Positions 1 to 7,820 are shown, counted from the stretch's first letter. The stretch is DNA of 64,000 nt from Pseudomonas nitroreducens (GCF_024170165.1 NZ_JALJXP010000013.1:124001-188000), one strand, 5' to 3'. Made by a program: numbers and translations. The notes: a model not told the origin generated them from the letters alone.

Positions 1-1
1 G

Positions 2-1342
2 ACCCTCGGCGGCAGCAGCTCGATCAACGGCATGATCTACATTCGCGGGCATCGCAGCGACTACGACGACTGGCAGGACCTGGGCAACGCAGGCTGGGGC
101 TATGACGACGTGCTGCCGTACTTCCGCAAGAGCGAGGGCCATCACCTCGGTGGCTGTGATTACCACGGTGGCGATGGCGAGCTCTATGTCGGCCGGGTGC
201 AGCCGCACGCGGTCACCAATGCCTTCCTCGATGCGGCCCAACAGGCCGGGCACGCGCGCAACGCCGACTTCAACGGTGTCGAGCAGGAAGGGGTGGGGCA
301 CTACGACGTGACCATCCGCGAGGGGCGCCGCTGGAGCACCGCCTCGGCCTTCCTCAAGCCCATCCGCGAGCTGCGCGGTAACCTCACGGTGATTACCGGA
401 GCCCAGGCCCAGCGCATCCTGCTGCAGGGTAAACGCGCCGTGGGCATGCAGGTGTCGGTCAAGGGCGAGCGCCTGGAGCTCAAGGCGCGCAAGGAAGTCC
501 TGCTCAGCGCAGGGGCGTTCGGCAGCCCGCAGTTGCTGATGCTGTCGGGTATCGGCGCAGAGGCCGATCTCAAGCCCCACGGCATCGCCCTGCAGCACGA
601 ACTGCCCGGCGTGGGCAAGAACCTCCAGGACCACCCGGACTTCGTCGCCTGCTACAAGAGCCATGACACCAGCCTGCTGGGCATCTCCGTCCGAGGCACG
701 GTGCGCATGGGCAAGGCCTTCATCGATTACACCCGCCAGCGCACCGGCCCCTTCGCCAGCAACTGCGCCGAGAGCGGCGGCTTCCTCAAGACCTCGGCGG
801 ACCTGTCGCGCCCGGATATCCAGCTTCACGCGGTGATCGGCCCGATCGACGACCACGGCCGCAAGCTGCACTGGGGGCATGGCTTCAGCTGCCACGTCTG
901 CGTGCTGCGACCGAAAAGCATCGGCAGCGTCGGCCTGAACTCGGCCGACCCCTTCGCCGCGCCGCGCATCGACCCCAACTTCCTCGGCCATGACGACGAC
1001 GTCAGCACGCTGCTCAAGGGCTACCGCATGGTCCAGGACATCGCCGGCCAGGCGCCGCTCGCCCGATACGGCCTGAAGGATATGTACGGCCAGAACCTCT
1101 CCAGCGACGAGCAACTGATCGAGCTGCTGCGCAAGCGCACCGACACCGTCTACCACCCGGTCGGCACCTGCAAGATGGGCAGCGACGAGATGGCGGTCGT
1201 GGACGGGCAACTGCGCGTGCACGGCATCGAAGGCTTGCGCGTCGTCGACGCCTCGATCATGCCCACCCTGGTCGGCGGCAACACCAACGCCCCGTCGATC
1301 ATGATCGCCGAGCGGGCTGCGGAGTGGATCATCGCGGCGTGA
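2..1342 (+). CDS. GMC family oxidoreductase (alcohol/choline dehydrogenase type), 5' end outside window
   Basis: FAD-dependent glucose-methanol-choline family dehydrogenase that oxidises an alcohol to an aldehyde. The reading frame is open from the left edge, and its first visible residues are the GMC signature GGSSSINGMIYIRG, which normally lies about 80-90 residues into the protein, so the FAD-binding N-terminus is missing. An in-frame ATG at 32 is internal to the signature and is not the start. Near the C-terminus the active-site His-Asn region is intact: HPVGTCKMG followed by GNTNAPSIMIAERA. This ending resembles AlkJ/BetA-like membrane-associated dehydrogenases that pass electrons to quinone. 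The substrate cannot be told from the sequence. It converges on the bufferin operon, with 28 bp between the stop codons. Confidence 0.9.
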   Translation, partial: TLGGSSSINGMIYIRGHRSDYDDWQDLGNAGWGYDDVLPYFRKSEGHHLGGCDYHGGDGELYVGRVQPHAVTNAFLDAAQQAGHARNADFNGVEQEGVGHYDVTIREGRRWSTASAFLKPIRELRGNLTVITGAQAQRILLQGKRAVGMQVSVKGERLELKARKEVLLSAGAFGSPQLLMLSGIGAEADLKPHGIALQHELPGVGKNLQDHPDFVACYKSHDTSLLGISVRGTVRMGKAFIDYTRQRTGPFASNCAESGGFLKTSADLSRPDIQLHAVIGPIDDHGRKLHWGHGFSCHVCVLRPKSIGSVGLNSADPFAAPRIDPNFLGHDDDVSTLLKGYRMVQDIAGQAPLARYGLKDMYGQNLSSDEQLIELLRKRTDTVYHPVGTCKMGSDEMAVVDGQLRVHGIEGLRVVDASIMPTLVGGNTNAPSIMIAERAAEWIIAA

Positions 1343-1370
1343 GTTACGCCTGCCTGGCCAGGTGGGCCCG

Positions 1371-1838
1371 TCAGCGAATCCCCAGCGCGTGATCCAGCGA
1401 CCAGCTGCCCGCGCCGCGGCCGATCAGCAACAGCAGCAGACCCGCCCAGACCAGGTGGGTGGGCCAGGCGTCCGGATAGACAAACACTTCGATCACCGTA
1501 GTCATCCCCAGCAGTGCCAGGGCCGAAAGGCGGGTGCACAAGCCGAGCACCAGCAGCAGGGGGAAGAAGTGTTCCGCGTAGGTCGCCAGGTGCGCGGCGA
1601 TCTCCGGTGGCAGCAGCGGCAGCCGGTACTCGGTGCGGAACAGCTCGTAGGTGCTCGGGGTGATGGTCAGGAGGCCGTCGACCTTGGTGCGCCCGGAGAG
1701 GAAGAAGGTCGCGGCGATGCCGATTCGCGCCACCAGGCAGAGCAAGGTGTCGCCGAGCAGGTGCTGGAGGAAGTCGGCAAGGCGATTCCAGCGCTGGCGC
1801 AGGCCGGCGCGGGGATGGGTAGTGCGGGCGATGTCCAT
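1371..1838 (-). CDS. DoxX family membrane protein, last gene of the bufferin operon
   Basis: Small integral membrane protein of 155 residues with four predicted hydrophobic helices. The central stretch SGRTKVDG followed by helices containing [14 protein letters not shown] and [20 protein letters not shown] is typical of the DoxX/SURF4-like superfamily. The start is taken at the ATG read leftwards from 1838 because a strong GAGGAGGT ribosome site precedes it; an open frame continues upstream but overlaps bufC. DoxX genes are regular fourth members of bufABC operons, where a role in quinone or redox chemistry has been suggested. Its function here is inferred from that company only. Ten bases separate it from bufC. 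Confidence 0.85.
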   Translation of the reverse strand: MDIARTTHPRAGLRQRWNRLADFLQHLLGDTLLCLVARIGIAATFFLSGRTKVDGLLTITPSTYELFRTEYRLPLLPPEIAAHLATYAEHFFPLLLVLGLCTRLSALALLGMTTVIEVFVYPDAWPTHLVWAGLLLLLIGRGAGSWSLDHALGIR

Positions 1839-1848
1839 GATGACCTCC

Positions 1849-2604
1849 TCACGCGAGGTGGATGGGACGGAAAACACCGGCGCCGAGCAGGCGGCCGAAC
1901 AGGTCGTGGAAGTCGAGATCCGCTTGCGCGTCGAGTGCCAGGGCCGAAGCCCGGTCGAGGTCACTACCGCTCGCGCAAGCGTCGAGGAAGGCGCAGCTCC
2001 CGACTTCCAGCGCGTGCCAGGCGACGCCCTCGGCATGGCCGACCAGCAGCGCACCTTCACCCTGCCAGGGCAGCTCCTCCGGTATCGGCAGGGCTTCGCG
2101 GTTGCAACGCCAGAGGCTGTAGATCGGTTGCTCGGCAAACCAGCGCCAGCGTACGCAGGCGCGCGGCTCCAGGTGGCAGGTGGCGAGGTCGGAAGCCGTC
2201 ATGCCGGCCAGGCTGGTGAGGTCGAGCAGTGCCTCCTGCGGCGCGACGAAGGCCTCGGTCCACAGCCGGTCCAGGCGTGCCACGGCGCCCAGGTAGGGCA
2301 GCTCGCGTGCGGGTGCGAAGGCGTCGAGGAAGTCGGCGAAGCCCTCGCCGTAGAGAATCAGGCGGGCGTCGCCTGGCGGCGTCTCGCGGGCGTGGATGGC
2401 CGCTGCGGCGCGAAGCCAGTCGGTGCCGACCAGACGTTCTATGGTCGGGAAGTTGTCGCACAGGGCATCGACGCAGCCCTTGAACACGGTGTTGCGATAC
2501 ACCTCGAAGGCCGCCTGGGAAATCACGTCTTGCAGCGCGGGGGCAGGGCGGCGATAGAGGGCTTCGACGAAGTCGTCCTGGAAGCTGCCGAGCGAGCGGT
2601 TCAT
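1849..2604 (-). CDS. bufC: BufC/HvfC-type partner protein (DUF2063, putative DNA-binding domain family)
   Basis: A 251-residue protein of the DUF2063 family. It opens with the usual helical segment ([17 protein letters not shown], then [28 protein letters not shown]). DUF2063 was once annotated as DNA-binding but is now known as the partner/recognition protein of MNIO (DUF692) enzymes that modify cysteine-containing RiPP precursors. The C-terminal half, around residues 130-250, would be the wing that contacts the precursor. The start codon overlaps the stop of bufB by 4 bases (ATGA), indicating translational coupling and a fixed ratio with the enzyme. Family assignment is firm. The assignment to bufferin rather than methanobactin-like chemistry rests on the neighbouring precursor. 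Confidence 0.85.
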   Translation of the reverse strand: MNRSLGSFQDDFVEALYRRPAPALQDVISQAAFEVYRNTVFKGCVDALCDNFPTIERLVGTDWLRAAAAIHARETPPGDARLILYGEGFADFLDAFAPARELPYLGAVARLDRLWTEAFVAPQEALLDLTSLAGMTASDLATCHLEPRACVRWRWFAEQPIYSLWRCNREALPIPEELPWQGEGALLVGHAEGVAWHALEVGSCAFLDACASGSDLDRASALALDAQADLDFHDLFGRLLGAGVFRPIHLA

Positions 2605-3434
2605 GGCTTCACCTGCGTCAGGTTGAGGATCGCCTGCGCGAGCTCGCGCTCGGCCAGCAGTTCGTCGAAGGCGGGCAGATGGTCGTCGCGCTCGATCAGT
2701 GTCGGCCTCGGGCCGATGCGCTGGATCAGGTGCTCGTAGAGCGCCCAGACCGGTTCGGCGATCGGCGCGTCATGGGAGTCGATCAGCAGTTCGCCGCCCT
2801 CGTCGCTGCTGTGCCCGGCCAGGTGGATTTCGAGGATGGCCGCCGCGGGGAAACGGTCGAGGTAGCGCCTGGCATCGAAGCCAAGATTTTGCGCGCTGAC
2901 ATGTACGTTGTTGACGTCGAGCAGCAGGCCGCAGCCGGTGCGCAGCGCGAGCTCCGTGAGGAATTCGATTTCGTCCCAGTCGTGGCCCTCCAGGCGCAGG
3001 TAATGGCTGGGGTTCTCGATGGCGATGCGTCGGCCCAGGGCTTCCTGGGTGCGCTGGATGTTCTCGGTCAAGCGCACCAGGGCTGCCTGGCTGCGCGGGA
3101 AAGGCAGCAGGTCCGGCAGGTACTGGCCGCGCCAGGTCGACCAGGCCAGGTGCTCGGAAATCAGCTGCGGCTGCACGCGCTCGACCAGTGCGCGCAGGCG
3201 TTGAAGGTGTGCCTCGTCAGGCGCGGCGTCGGCCGCCAGGGACAGCGAGACCCCGTGCAGCGACAGCGGATGCCGCCCGGCGATCCGCTCCAGCCAGGCA
3301 AGGCGGGGACCGCCGACCATGTAGTTCTCCGGGTGAACTTCGAACCAGAGACCCTGGGCGGAGCAGGCCAGGGCCTGGGCGTAGTGTTCACCCTTGAGCC
3401 CGAGCCCGGCGCCCGGTTGATGGAATGCGTTCAT
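2601..3434 (-). CDS. bufB: MNIO (DUF692) multinuclear iron oxidase, BufB-type RiPP-modifying enzyme
   Basis: A 277-residue TIM-barrel enzyme of the DUF692/MbnB superfamily (multinuclear non-heme iron-dependent oxidative enzymes). Conserved metal-ligand segments occur in order: LHGVSLSL (His60), ISEHLAWS (Glu94/His95), IENPSHYL (Glu140), [11 protein letters not shown] (Asp173, His178), EIHLAGHSS (His204/His208) and DSHDAPI (Asp219, His221). Family members use two or three irons to oxidise cysteine side chains of a precursor peptide; BufB enzymes are reported to make thiooxazole rings. The substrate is almost certainly the small Cys protein encoded immediately upstream (16 bp gap). It is translationally coupled to bufC. 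The length is normal for the family. Confidence 0.92.
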   Translation of the reverse strand: MNAFHQPGAGLGLKGEHYAQALACSAQGLWFEVHPENYMVGGPRLAWLERIAGRHPLSLHGVSLSLAADAAPDEAHLQRLRALVERVQPQLISEHLAWSTWRGQYLPDLLPFPRSQAALVRLTENIQRTQEALGRRIAIENPSHYLRLEGHDWDEIEFLTELALRTGCGLLLDVNNVHVSAQNLGFDARRYLDRFPAAAILEIHLAGHSSDEGGELLIDSHDAPIAEPVWALYEHLIQRIGPRPTLIERDDHLPAFDELLAERELAQAILNLTQVKP

Positions 3435-3450
3435 GGTCGGCGGCCTGGGC

Positions 3451-3738
3451 TCAGGCTTTGGTCGGAGTCAGCGAGCCCATGCCATGGGGCGTCTTGATGG
3501 TGGTGCAGGTGCCGGCCGGGACGTTCTTCCAGTGCATGCCGTCGTAGTCCTTCTTGGCGCTCCCGGCGCAGGTGGTGCCGGCACCGGCCTTGCAGTCGTT
3601 CTTGCCGGCCATGGCAACGCCGTAGCATTTCTCCATGGCCGCGCCATTGCTGGCCTTGGTATTCATGTCGTCGGCCAGGGCAGTGCCGGTGATGGCGGCA
3701 AGGGCGAGGGCGGCGGTGGCGAGGGTCAGGGTTTTCAT
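3451..3738 (-). CDS. bufA: Bufferin precursor (DUF2282), secreted four-cysteine RiPP
   Basis: A 95-residue precursor. Residues 1-22 form a Sec signal peptide ending TALA, with predicted cleavage before Asp23. The mature part has four cysteines at 38, 49, 57 and 78 in the DUF2282 arrangement: [19 protein letters not shown] and VPAGTC. In bufferins some of these cysteines are converted by BufB/BufC into copper-binding heterocycles and the product is exported to the periplasm, where it buffers excess copper. It is the first gene of the operon and has its own ECF-type promoter about 60 bp upstream (3799-3824). Which cysteines are modified, and the true metal, cannot be read from the sequence. Confidence 0.9.
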   Translation of the reverse strand: MKTLTLATAALALAAITGTALADDMNTKASNGAAMEKCYGVAMAGKNDCKAGAGTTCAGSAKKDYDGMHWKNVPAGTCTTIKTPHGMGSLTPTKA

Positions 3739-3798
3739 GGTGCGGTCTCCCGTTCGGTTGTGGGGCCGCGGAAGGCTTTCCGGCGGCTCGATGAGTAG

Positions 3799-3824
3799 TT
3801 CGCCGGGGGAGGCGGTCCGGTTAC
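3799..3824 (-). promoter_or_regulatory. ECF sigma promoter of the bufferin operon (GTAACC-N16-CGAACTAC)
   Basis: Read on the minus strand, TGTAACC is followed after exactly 16 bases by CGAACTAC. The expected transcript start is near 3790, leaving a leader of about 50 nt before bufA. The same two boxes at the same spacing occur in front of the divergent sigma gene (3955-3980). From memory, GTAACC-N16-CGAA is the promoter type of the SigF/NrsF ECF group that controls bufferin operons in Caulobacter. Confidence 0.85.
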
Positions 3825-3954
3825 AGCCGCGCGAAATTTTTTTTGAGAAATTTTCGGCGCGGCCCTAACGTATTGAACGAAGGCCTGTTTTTTTCGCAGG
3901 CGGACGATTCGCCAGCGGGCTGGGGGCGAGATCGGAAAAGAATTCACCTTCGGT

Positions 3955-3980
3955 GTAACCAGGACGGTCGATGCAACGAA
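3955..3980 (+). promoter_or_regulatory. Autoregulatory ECF promoter overlapping the apparent sigma gene start
   Basis: TGTAACC lies at 3954-3960 and CGAACTAC at 3977-3984 with a 16-bp spacer, identical in both boxes to the bufA promoter. The -10 box sits inside the first codons of the sigma gene as opened at ATG 3971, so transcripts from this promoter would begin at about 3985-3990, downstream of that ATG. Confidence 0.8.
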
Positions 3981-4561
3981 CTACCAGCCAGGAAGCATTG
4001 ATCGCGCGCGAGGCGCAGCTGCAGGCGTTGCTGCTGCGCGGCATGGATGGTGACGGCAGGGCCTACCGCGAGTTCCTCAGTGCGCTGGGTACGCACCTGC
4101 GGGCCTTCCTGGGCCGGCGCCTGAGTCAACGCCCCGGTGAGGTCGAGGACCTGCTGCAGGAAGTGTTGCTGGCGGTACACAATGCCCGCCACACCTACCG
4201 TGCCGATCAGCCGCTGACCGCCTGGGTGCAGGCCATCGCGCGCTACAAGCTGGCGGACCACTTCCGCGCCTTCGCGCGCCGGGAGGCGCTCCACGATCCG
4301 CTGGCGGATGACGAGGGAGAGCTGTTCGCCGTCGAGGAGGGCGAACCTGCACAGGCCAGCCGCGATCTCGGCAAGCTGCTGCAACAGCTCCCCGACAAGC
4401 AGCGCCTGCCGATCGTCCACGTGAAGCTGGAAGGTCTTTCGGTGGAGGAAACCGCCAGTCTGACCGGGCTTTCCAGCTCTGCCGTGAAGGTCGGCATCCA
4501 CCGCGGGCTCAAGGCCCTGGCGACTATCATCCGAGGATTGCGAAGCGATGAAGACCAATGA
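3971..4561 (+). CDS. ECF RNA polymerase sigma factor, SigF-like, controlling the bufferin operon
   Basis: A 196-residue ECF sigma-70 factor. Region 2 is recognisable at about residues 28-95 (AYREFLSALGTHLRAF, EVEDLLQEVLLAVH, PLTAWVQAIARYKLADHFR). Region 4 lies at about 135-190 (LQQLPDKQRLPIVHVKLEGLSVEETASL with SSSAVKVGIHRGLKAL as the recognition helix). It overlaps the anti-sigma gene by 14 bp. The start is uncertain: ATG 3971 follows an AGGA, but the autoregulatory -10 box lies at 3977-3980. If that promoter drives the gene, translation must begin at TTG 3998 (AGGAAG just upstream) or ATG 4043, both still in front of region 2. Its group membership is inferred from the DUF1109 partner and the matching promoters. 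Confidence 0.88.
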   Translation: MQRTTSQEALIAREAQLQALLLRGMDGDGRAYREFLSALGTHLRAFLGRRLSQRPGEVEDLLQEVLLAVHNARHTYRADQPLTAWVQAIARYKLADHFRAFARREALHDPLADDEGELFAVEEGEPAQASRDLGKLLQQLPDKQRLPIVHVKLEGLSVEETASLTGLSSSAVKVGIHRGLKALATIIRGLRSDEDQ

Positions 4562-5189
4562 ACTGATCGACCTGCTGAGCACAGGCGAAGGCGCAGTGGA
4601 CCGTCACGTCTCGGGCAAGCGCTTCGCCATCGCCCTGGCCGCTGGTGTCCTGGGTGCTCTGCTGCTGATGGCGGCGCTGTTCGGCGTGCGGCCCGACCTG
4701 GGCGAGGTCGCACGCACTCCGTTGTTCTGGGCCAAGGTCGCGCTGCCCGGCAGCCTGGCACCGCTCGCCCTGTGGCTGAGCAGCCGTCTGGCGCGACCGG
4801 GCGTGAGTGGCGGAGCGGCCTGGGTGCTGCTGGCGCTGCCCGTGCTGCTGGTGTGGATAGGCGGAGCGGTAGAGCTGGCCGGAGTACCCGCCGACGCCCG
4901 CACCAGCCTGATCCTCGGCAAGACCTGGCGTACCTGTCCGCTGAATATTGCGCTGCTCTCGGTGCCGACTTTCATCGGCGTGTTCTGGGCCCTGCGCGGC
5001 CTTGCGCCAACCCGTCTGCGTATTGCCGGCGCAGCCGGTGGCCTGCTGGCGGGAGCCACGGCGACCCTGGCGTACTGCCTGCACTGCCCTGAAATGGGCA
5101 TTCCGTTCTGGGGTGTCTGGTACCTGCTCGGCATGCTACTGCCAACCGGGCTGGGTGCAGTGCTCGGGCCGCGCCTGTTGCGCTGGTAG
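4548..5189 (+). CDS. DUF1109/NrsF-type membrane anti-sigma factor
   Basis: A 213-residue protein with six hydrophobic helices (about residues 25-45, 57-78, 88-110, 130-150, 157-178 and 185-208) and a short cytoplasmic N-terminus, the DUF1109 layout. It should sequester the ECF sigma encoded just upstream. Cysteines occur only at 130, 177 and 180. In Caulobacter NrsF, as I recall it, two cysteines at nearly the same positions (about 131 and 181) are needed for metal/oxidant release of SigF, so Cys130 and Cys180 are the likely sensors here. It overlaps the sigma gene by 14 bp, supporting coupled synthesis. Confidence 0.87.
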   Translation: MKTNELIDLLSTGEGAVDRHVSGKRFAIALAAGVLGALLLMAALFGVRPDLGEVARTPLFWAKVALPGSLAPLALWLSSRLARPGVSGGAAWVLLALPVLLVWIGGAVELAGVPADARTSLILGKTWRTCPLNIALLSVPTFIGVFWALRGLAPTRLRIAGAAGGLLAGATATLAYCLHCPEMGIPFWGVWYLLGMLLPTGLGAVLGPRLLRW

Positions 5190-5588
5190 TTGCGCCAGCG
5201 GATTTGCCCGTGGGAGGTTGCGGCGCCTTGCGTGTTGCCGCGCCAGCGGGCACCGGGGTTTTGCGTTGCAGGCGCGGGGCCGAACGGTAATGCCGCAGTG
5301 AAATGCGTCGTGCAGGCCGACGCGGATTGCCCAAGTGGCTTTTGATGTCCTTCGAGGCTTTGTCTGCATTCAGCGGAAGCTATCGACCCAAAACGGACGC
5401 TGGAGTGTCGCTGCCTCTCGGACGACATGCCTCTTCAGAGACGCGCCCAAGGGGATTTCGTCGGCTCATTCATCTAGATGATGCAATGCTCGTGAAAGCA
5501 CGCGATGCTAGTGGCGTTTTGATTTCACTCGTGCGCTTGAGAAGCTAAGGCATGGGTGGGCAACGATCTAGCCGACCAAGGTGCAATC
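5190..5588 (+). other. Intergenic stretch without a convincing gene; one short repeat copy
   Basis: No open frame here has a plausible start or family match. The right half becomes visibly more A/T-rich, marking entry into the accessory patch. It holds one copy of a short repeat at 5374-5399 (read on the minus strand, GTCCGTTTTGGGTCGATAGC). A promoter for the secreted-protein gene at 5589 is presumably in 5480-5580, but no clear boxes are seen. Confidence 0.6.
5374..5399 (-). repeat. Short dispersed repeat, copy 1 (inverted)
   Basis: Read on the minus strand this is GTCCGTTTTGGGTCGATAGC plus flanking bases. It closely matches GTCCGCTTCTGGCCGATAGC at 7769-7788 and a third copy at 7111-7129. 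Such copies behind genes are familiar in Pseudomonas intergenic DNA. Confidence 0.6.
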
Positions 5589-6314
5589 ATGAAGAGTCGA
5601 GTCATTGGGGTTCTCCTCTCAGGGATTGCCTTGGCTCAGGTAGCGGCTGCAGATGAGTGTGATTGCAGCCTAGAGCAGGGCCGGTGCACGGCCAGCATTC
5701 AGGTTTCACCGACCGGTACGACCAAGGGCCTGTATAGCGCTGATCTTGGTATCTCCACCAGTGTCAGTCAGTGCGCCAAGGTCGAGTATCACGTCGACAG
5801 TACTCCTTACTTCACCGTCCTACCGCGTGGGGCTGGCGAAGATCGTATTCAAGGGACATCGGCAGAGCCACTGTCATCCCAGCGCGTGCAAGTCGAGCGC
5901 TGTGTGGTCTGTGCGACCAAGGGTCAGAAGTCGACGAATCAGCAGAGCTCAGACCGTGGGAGCTCTACGGCCGAGGACATTTTCGGCAATGCTTTGGACG
6001 CCGATCAGCAGTTCGATGCGAGCGCAAAGGACAGGCGTTTCGAAGAGATCGAGGCGAACAATCCTATGCCCAGTTCGGCGTCTCTCATGGGCCTCACGAG
6101 TTCCGTGCAGCAGATCCAGGGTGCCGTGCAGATTCAGGAGCAGCAGGCGGCAGCGCTGAACGCATTGAAGGACGCGCAGCGGGAGGTCGAGGCGGCCCGG
6201 CAAAGAGGATCTGCCAGCTCGCAGGGCGCTGGTAAAAAGCTCCAAGGCGAAGAGACAACTCAGCATGTGAAACAAGTGAAATGCCGTGGCATCCCAGGGG
6301 AGGGAGTATGCTGA
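5589..6314 (+). CDS. Unrecognised secreted protein with eight cysteines and a C-terminal coiled coil
   Basis: I do not recognise this family. The start is placed at ATG 5589 because a good Sec signal peptide follows (MKSRVIGVLLSGIALAQVAAA, cleavage before Asp-Glu-Cys); the frame is open 33 bases further upstream. The 241-residue product has a mature N-terminal domain of about 110 residues with six cysteines (DECDC, GRC, SQC, then ERCVVC), possibly disulphide-bonded. A polar linker follows, then a heptad-like helix at about residues 170-215 (QQIQGAVQIQEQQAAALNALKDAQ), and the tail has two more cysteines (VKCRGIPGEGVC). Its stop overlaps the start of the next gene (ATGCTGA), so the two are a translationally coupled pair. 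Base composition is lower in GC than the neighbours, suggesting acquisition. Confidence 0.75.
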   Translation: MKSRVIGVLLSGIALAQVAAADECDCSLEQGRCTASIQVSPTGTTKGLYSADLGISTSVSQCAKVEYHVDSTPYFTVLPRGAGEDRIQGTSAEPLSSQRVQVERCVVCATKGQKSTNQQSSDRGSSTAEDIFGNALDADQQFDASAKDRRFEEIEANNPMPSSASLMGLTSSVQQIQGAVQIQEQQAAALNALKDAQREVEAARQRGSASSQGAGKKLQGEETTQHVKQVKCRGIPGEGVC

Positions 6315-7087
6315 AAGAGCTAACGAAAAAGAGAACTGCTCCCTTCATTGGCCTGCTCCTTATCCCGATTTTGAGCCTGGCAGGGTGTGCTTCGATACCG
6401 GCTCAAAGGCCTATTACCCAAGGCATCTTCGAGGGTGCGCCGGCGCAGTCGCCTGAGAAGCGGGTGGTGGGAGGAGCGGACAAGATCGCAGTAGTCCTGA
6501 TCAGCGAAAACACCAAGGCGAACGTCGAATATCTCAAGGAGCGCAAATCCAGCAAGGAAGACAGCGCGGTGCTGCGGGCAGTAGGACAGGGCGCCACACT
6601 GGACGCATTCGCAGAAGCACTAGACCCTAGCTTCGCTCTCAACTGGATGGCCAAGAAGCTCAAGACCGAGTTCGGAACGGTCAAGTTGGTGTCCAGCCCT
6701 GCACAATTGGGCGCATCACACTACGACTACCTGGTCGTGCTCGACGCAGTCTTTCTGACGACTACCTGGGGAAAGGACAGCGCGACCGCGAGTTTCACTA
6801 CGCAATTCTATGATGCGCGCCAACAGCACATCGCCGACGTTAGCAGTTACCGCGATACGGCTGTCAGGAGTGGCGCGAGTGGCCCGCATGGAGTCGATCT
6901 TTTCCGCGCCAACCATCAGGTGCGCGTCGCTGCGCTGGAGGAGTGGGGCACCAAGCTCGACAGCTTCGTTGAGCAGCCCGGAAGGCAGAGCGCCGTCTCG
7001 GGGGATACCGATGCCTGCGTAGAGGCCGCTCTGGCAGTTCAAAATCCTGCTCTGCGCCAGAAGGCCATTACCGCCTGCAACCCATAA
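6308..7087 (+). CDS. Unrecognised outer-membrane-type lipoprotein paired with the secreted protein
   Basis: A 259-residue product of unknown family. The start at ATG 6308 is preceded by a GGGGAGGGA ribosome site. The N-terminus is a lipoprotein signal with lipobox LAGC (PILSLAGCASIPAQRP), so the protein should be lipid-anchored at about Cys25. The mature protein looks like an alpha/beta domain: an IAVVLISENTK strand near the start, a central HYDYLVVLDAVFLTTTW segment, and two cysteines near the end (DACVEAAL and ITACNP). The upstream secreted protein overlaps it by 7 bases. The two probably work as one envelope or surface unit; that is inference. A stem-loop follows the stop codon. Confidence 0.75.
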   Translation: MLKELTKKRTAPFIGLLLIPILSLAGCASIPAQRPITQGIFEGAPAQSPEKRVVGGADKIAVVLISENTKANVEYLKERKSSKEDSAVLRAVGQGATLDAFAEALDPSFALNWMAKKLKTEFGTVKLVSSPAQLGASHYDYLVVLDAVFLTTTWGKDSATASFTTQFYDARQQHIADVSSYRDTAVRSGASGPHGVDLFRANHQVRVAALEEWGTKLDSFVEQPGRQSAVSGDTDACVEAALAVQNPALRQKAITACNP

Positions 7088-7120
7088 GGTCAGAGCCCAT
7101 CTCCTGGAGCGTCTGCTTCT

Positions 7121-7158
7121 GGCCGGTAGCTGCCTCTGGCGGAAGGCAGTTACCGACC
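7121..7158 (+). repeat. Stem-loop downstream of the lipoprotein gene, repeat copy 2
   Basis: The arms GGCCGGTAGCTGCC (7121-7134) and GGCAGTTACCGACC (7145-7158) pair over 14 positions with G-U or mismatch tolerance around a 10-base loop. The left arm together with the preceding GTCTGCTTCT is the second copy of the short dispersed repeat. It may act as a transcript 3' end, but no T-run follows. Confidence 0.6.
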
Positions 7159-7234
7159 CATAGCTAACTTTGCCAAGGCAGCTAACAAGTAAGCAATGCG
7201 GTGTTATAGCGACTGAAAGCAGCCACCCGGTTGA

Positions 7235-7696
7235 TCATCCCTCCTGGTCTGCGACCTTCGCCGTCATGATTTGATAGTCGGAAGGGCCGAAGCCATTTTT
7301 CAGATAGGCACTGATGGCCGCTGAGTTTTCCTTGTGTACGTACAGGCGGAGTTCAAGCGCTTTTGCTTGTGTGGCCTCTTGTTGAACAGTATCGAGCAGC
7401 AATTTGATCAAACCCTTTCCGCGATGATCCGGCTCGATGAACATGCTCTGAATCCACCAGTAGTGCCCCGCATTCCAATCGCTCCACTCCTTTACCACGG
7501 AGACGTTTCCGATGACGACACCGGCGGTTTCCAAGACCCAGTATGTCGCATAGGAGTTGTCCTCCAGAGCGGTAAGCACGCCCTCGCGGACGTTGGCTCC
7601 GATCTCGGAACCTTCCGCATCTACGGCTTCGGCAATGGTGAACTGCACGAGTTTTTCCAAGTCGCTGACAGTGGCTGGACGAACGGAGTAGCTCAT
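7235..7696 (-). CDS. GNAT family N-acetyltransferase
   Basis: A 153-residue Gcn5-related acetyltransferase. The start is at MSYSVRPATVSDL, the usual GNAT opening; a longer in-frame start is less likely. The acetyl-CoA loop is seen as SMFIEPDHRGKGLIKLLLD (about residues 90-110, R/Q-x-x-G-x-G/A type), followed by ELRLYVHKENSAAISAYLKNGF, the classical motif B. The acceptor is not identifiable. Base composition is closer to the upstream secreted/lipoprotein pair than to the RND region, so it is probably part of the same accessory patch. It is transcribed towards that pair. Confidence 0.85.
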   Translation of the reverse strand: MSYSVRPATVSDLEKLVQFTIAEAVDAEGSEIGANVREGVLTALEDNSYATYWVLETAGVVIGNVSVVKEWSDWNAGHYWWIQSMFIEPDHRGKGLIKLLLDTVQQEATQAKALELRLYVHKENSAAISAYLKNGFGPSDYQIMTAKVADQEG

Positions 7697-7768
7697 CGAT
7701 CTCTCGCTAGGCTTCGGGTTGAAGGTGGGGCACCAGTTAACCATACCCGCTAACGGAAGAGACTGACC

Positions 7769-7790
7769 GTCCGCTTCTGGCCGATAGCGG
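7769..7790 (+). repeat. Short dispersed repeat, copy 3
   Basis: GTCCGCTTCTGGCCGATAGC, matching the copy at 7111-7129 in the same direction and 5374-5399 in inverse. It lies between two minus-strand acetyltransferase genes. Confidence 0.55.
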
Positions 7791-7820
7791 ACGCCGATAG
7801 CAGATCGCCCGCCCTGGCTC

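Noticed and set aside
32..34. ATG at the left edge as start of the GMC gene
   Set aside because: It falls inside the GMC signature, so the true start lies outside the window.
1849..2604. DUF2063 gene as a DNA-binding regulator
   Set aside because: The old domain name suggests it, but its coupling to the MNIO enzyme fits the RiPP partner role far better.
3831..3900. A/T-rich runs in the bufA-sigma region as a possible origin or curved-DNA element
   Set aside because: Only two short T-runs and no iterons or DnaA boxes; sufficient to note as promoter-flanking sequence.
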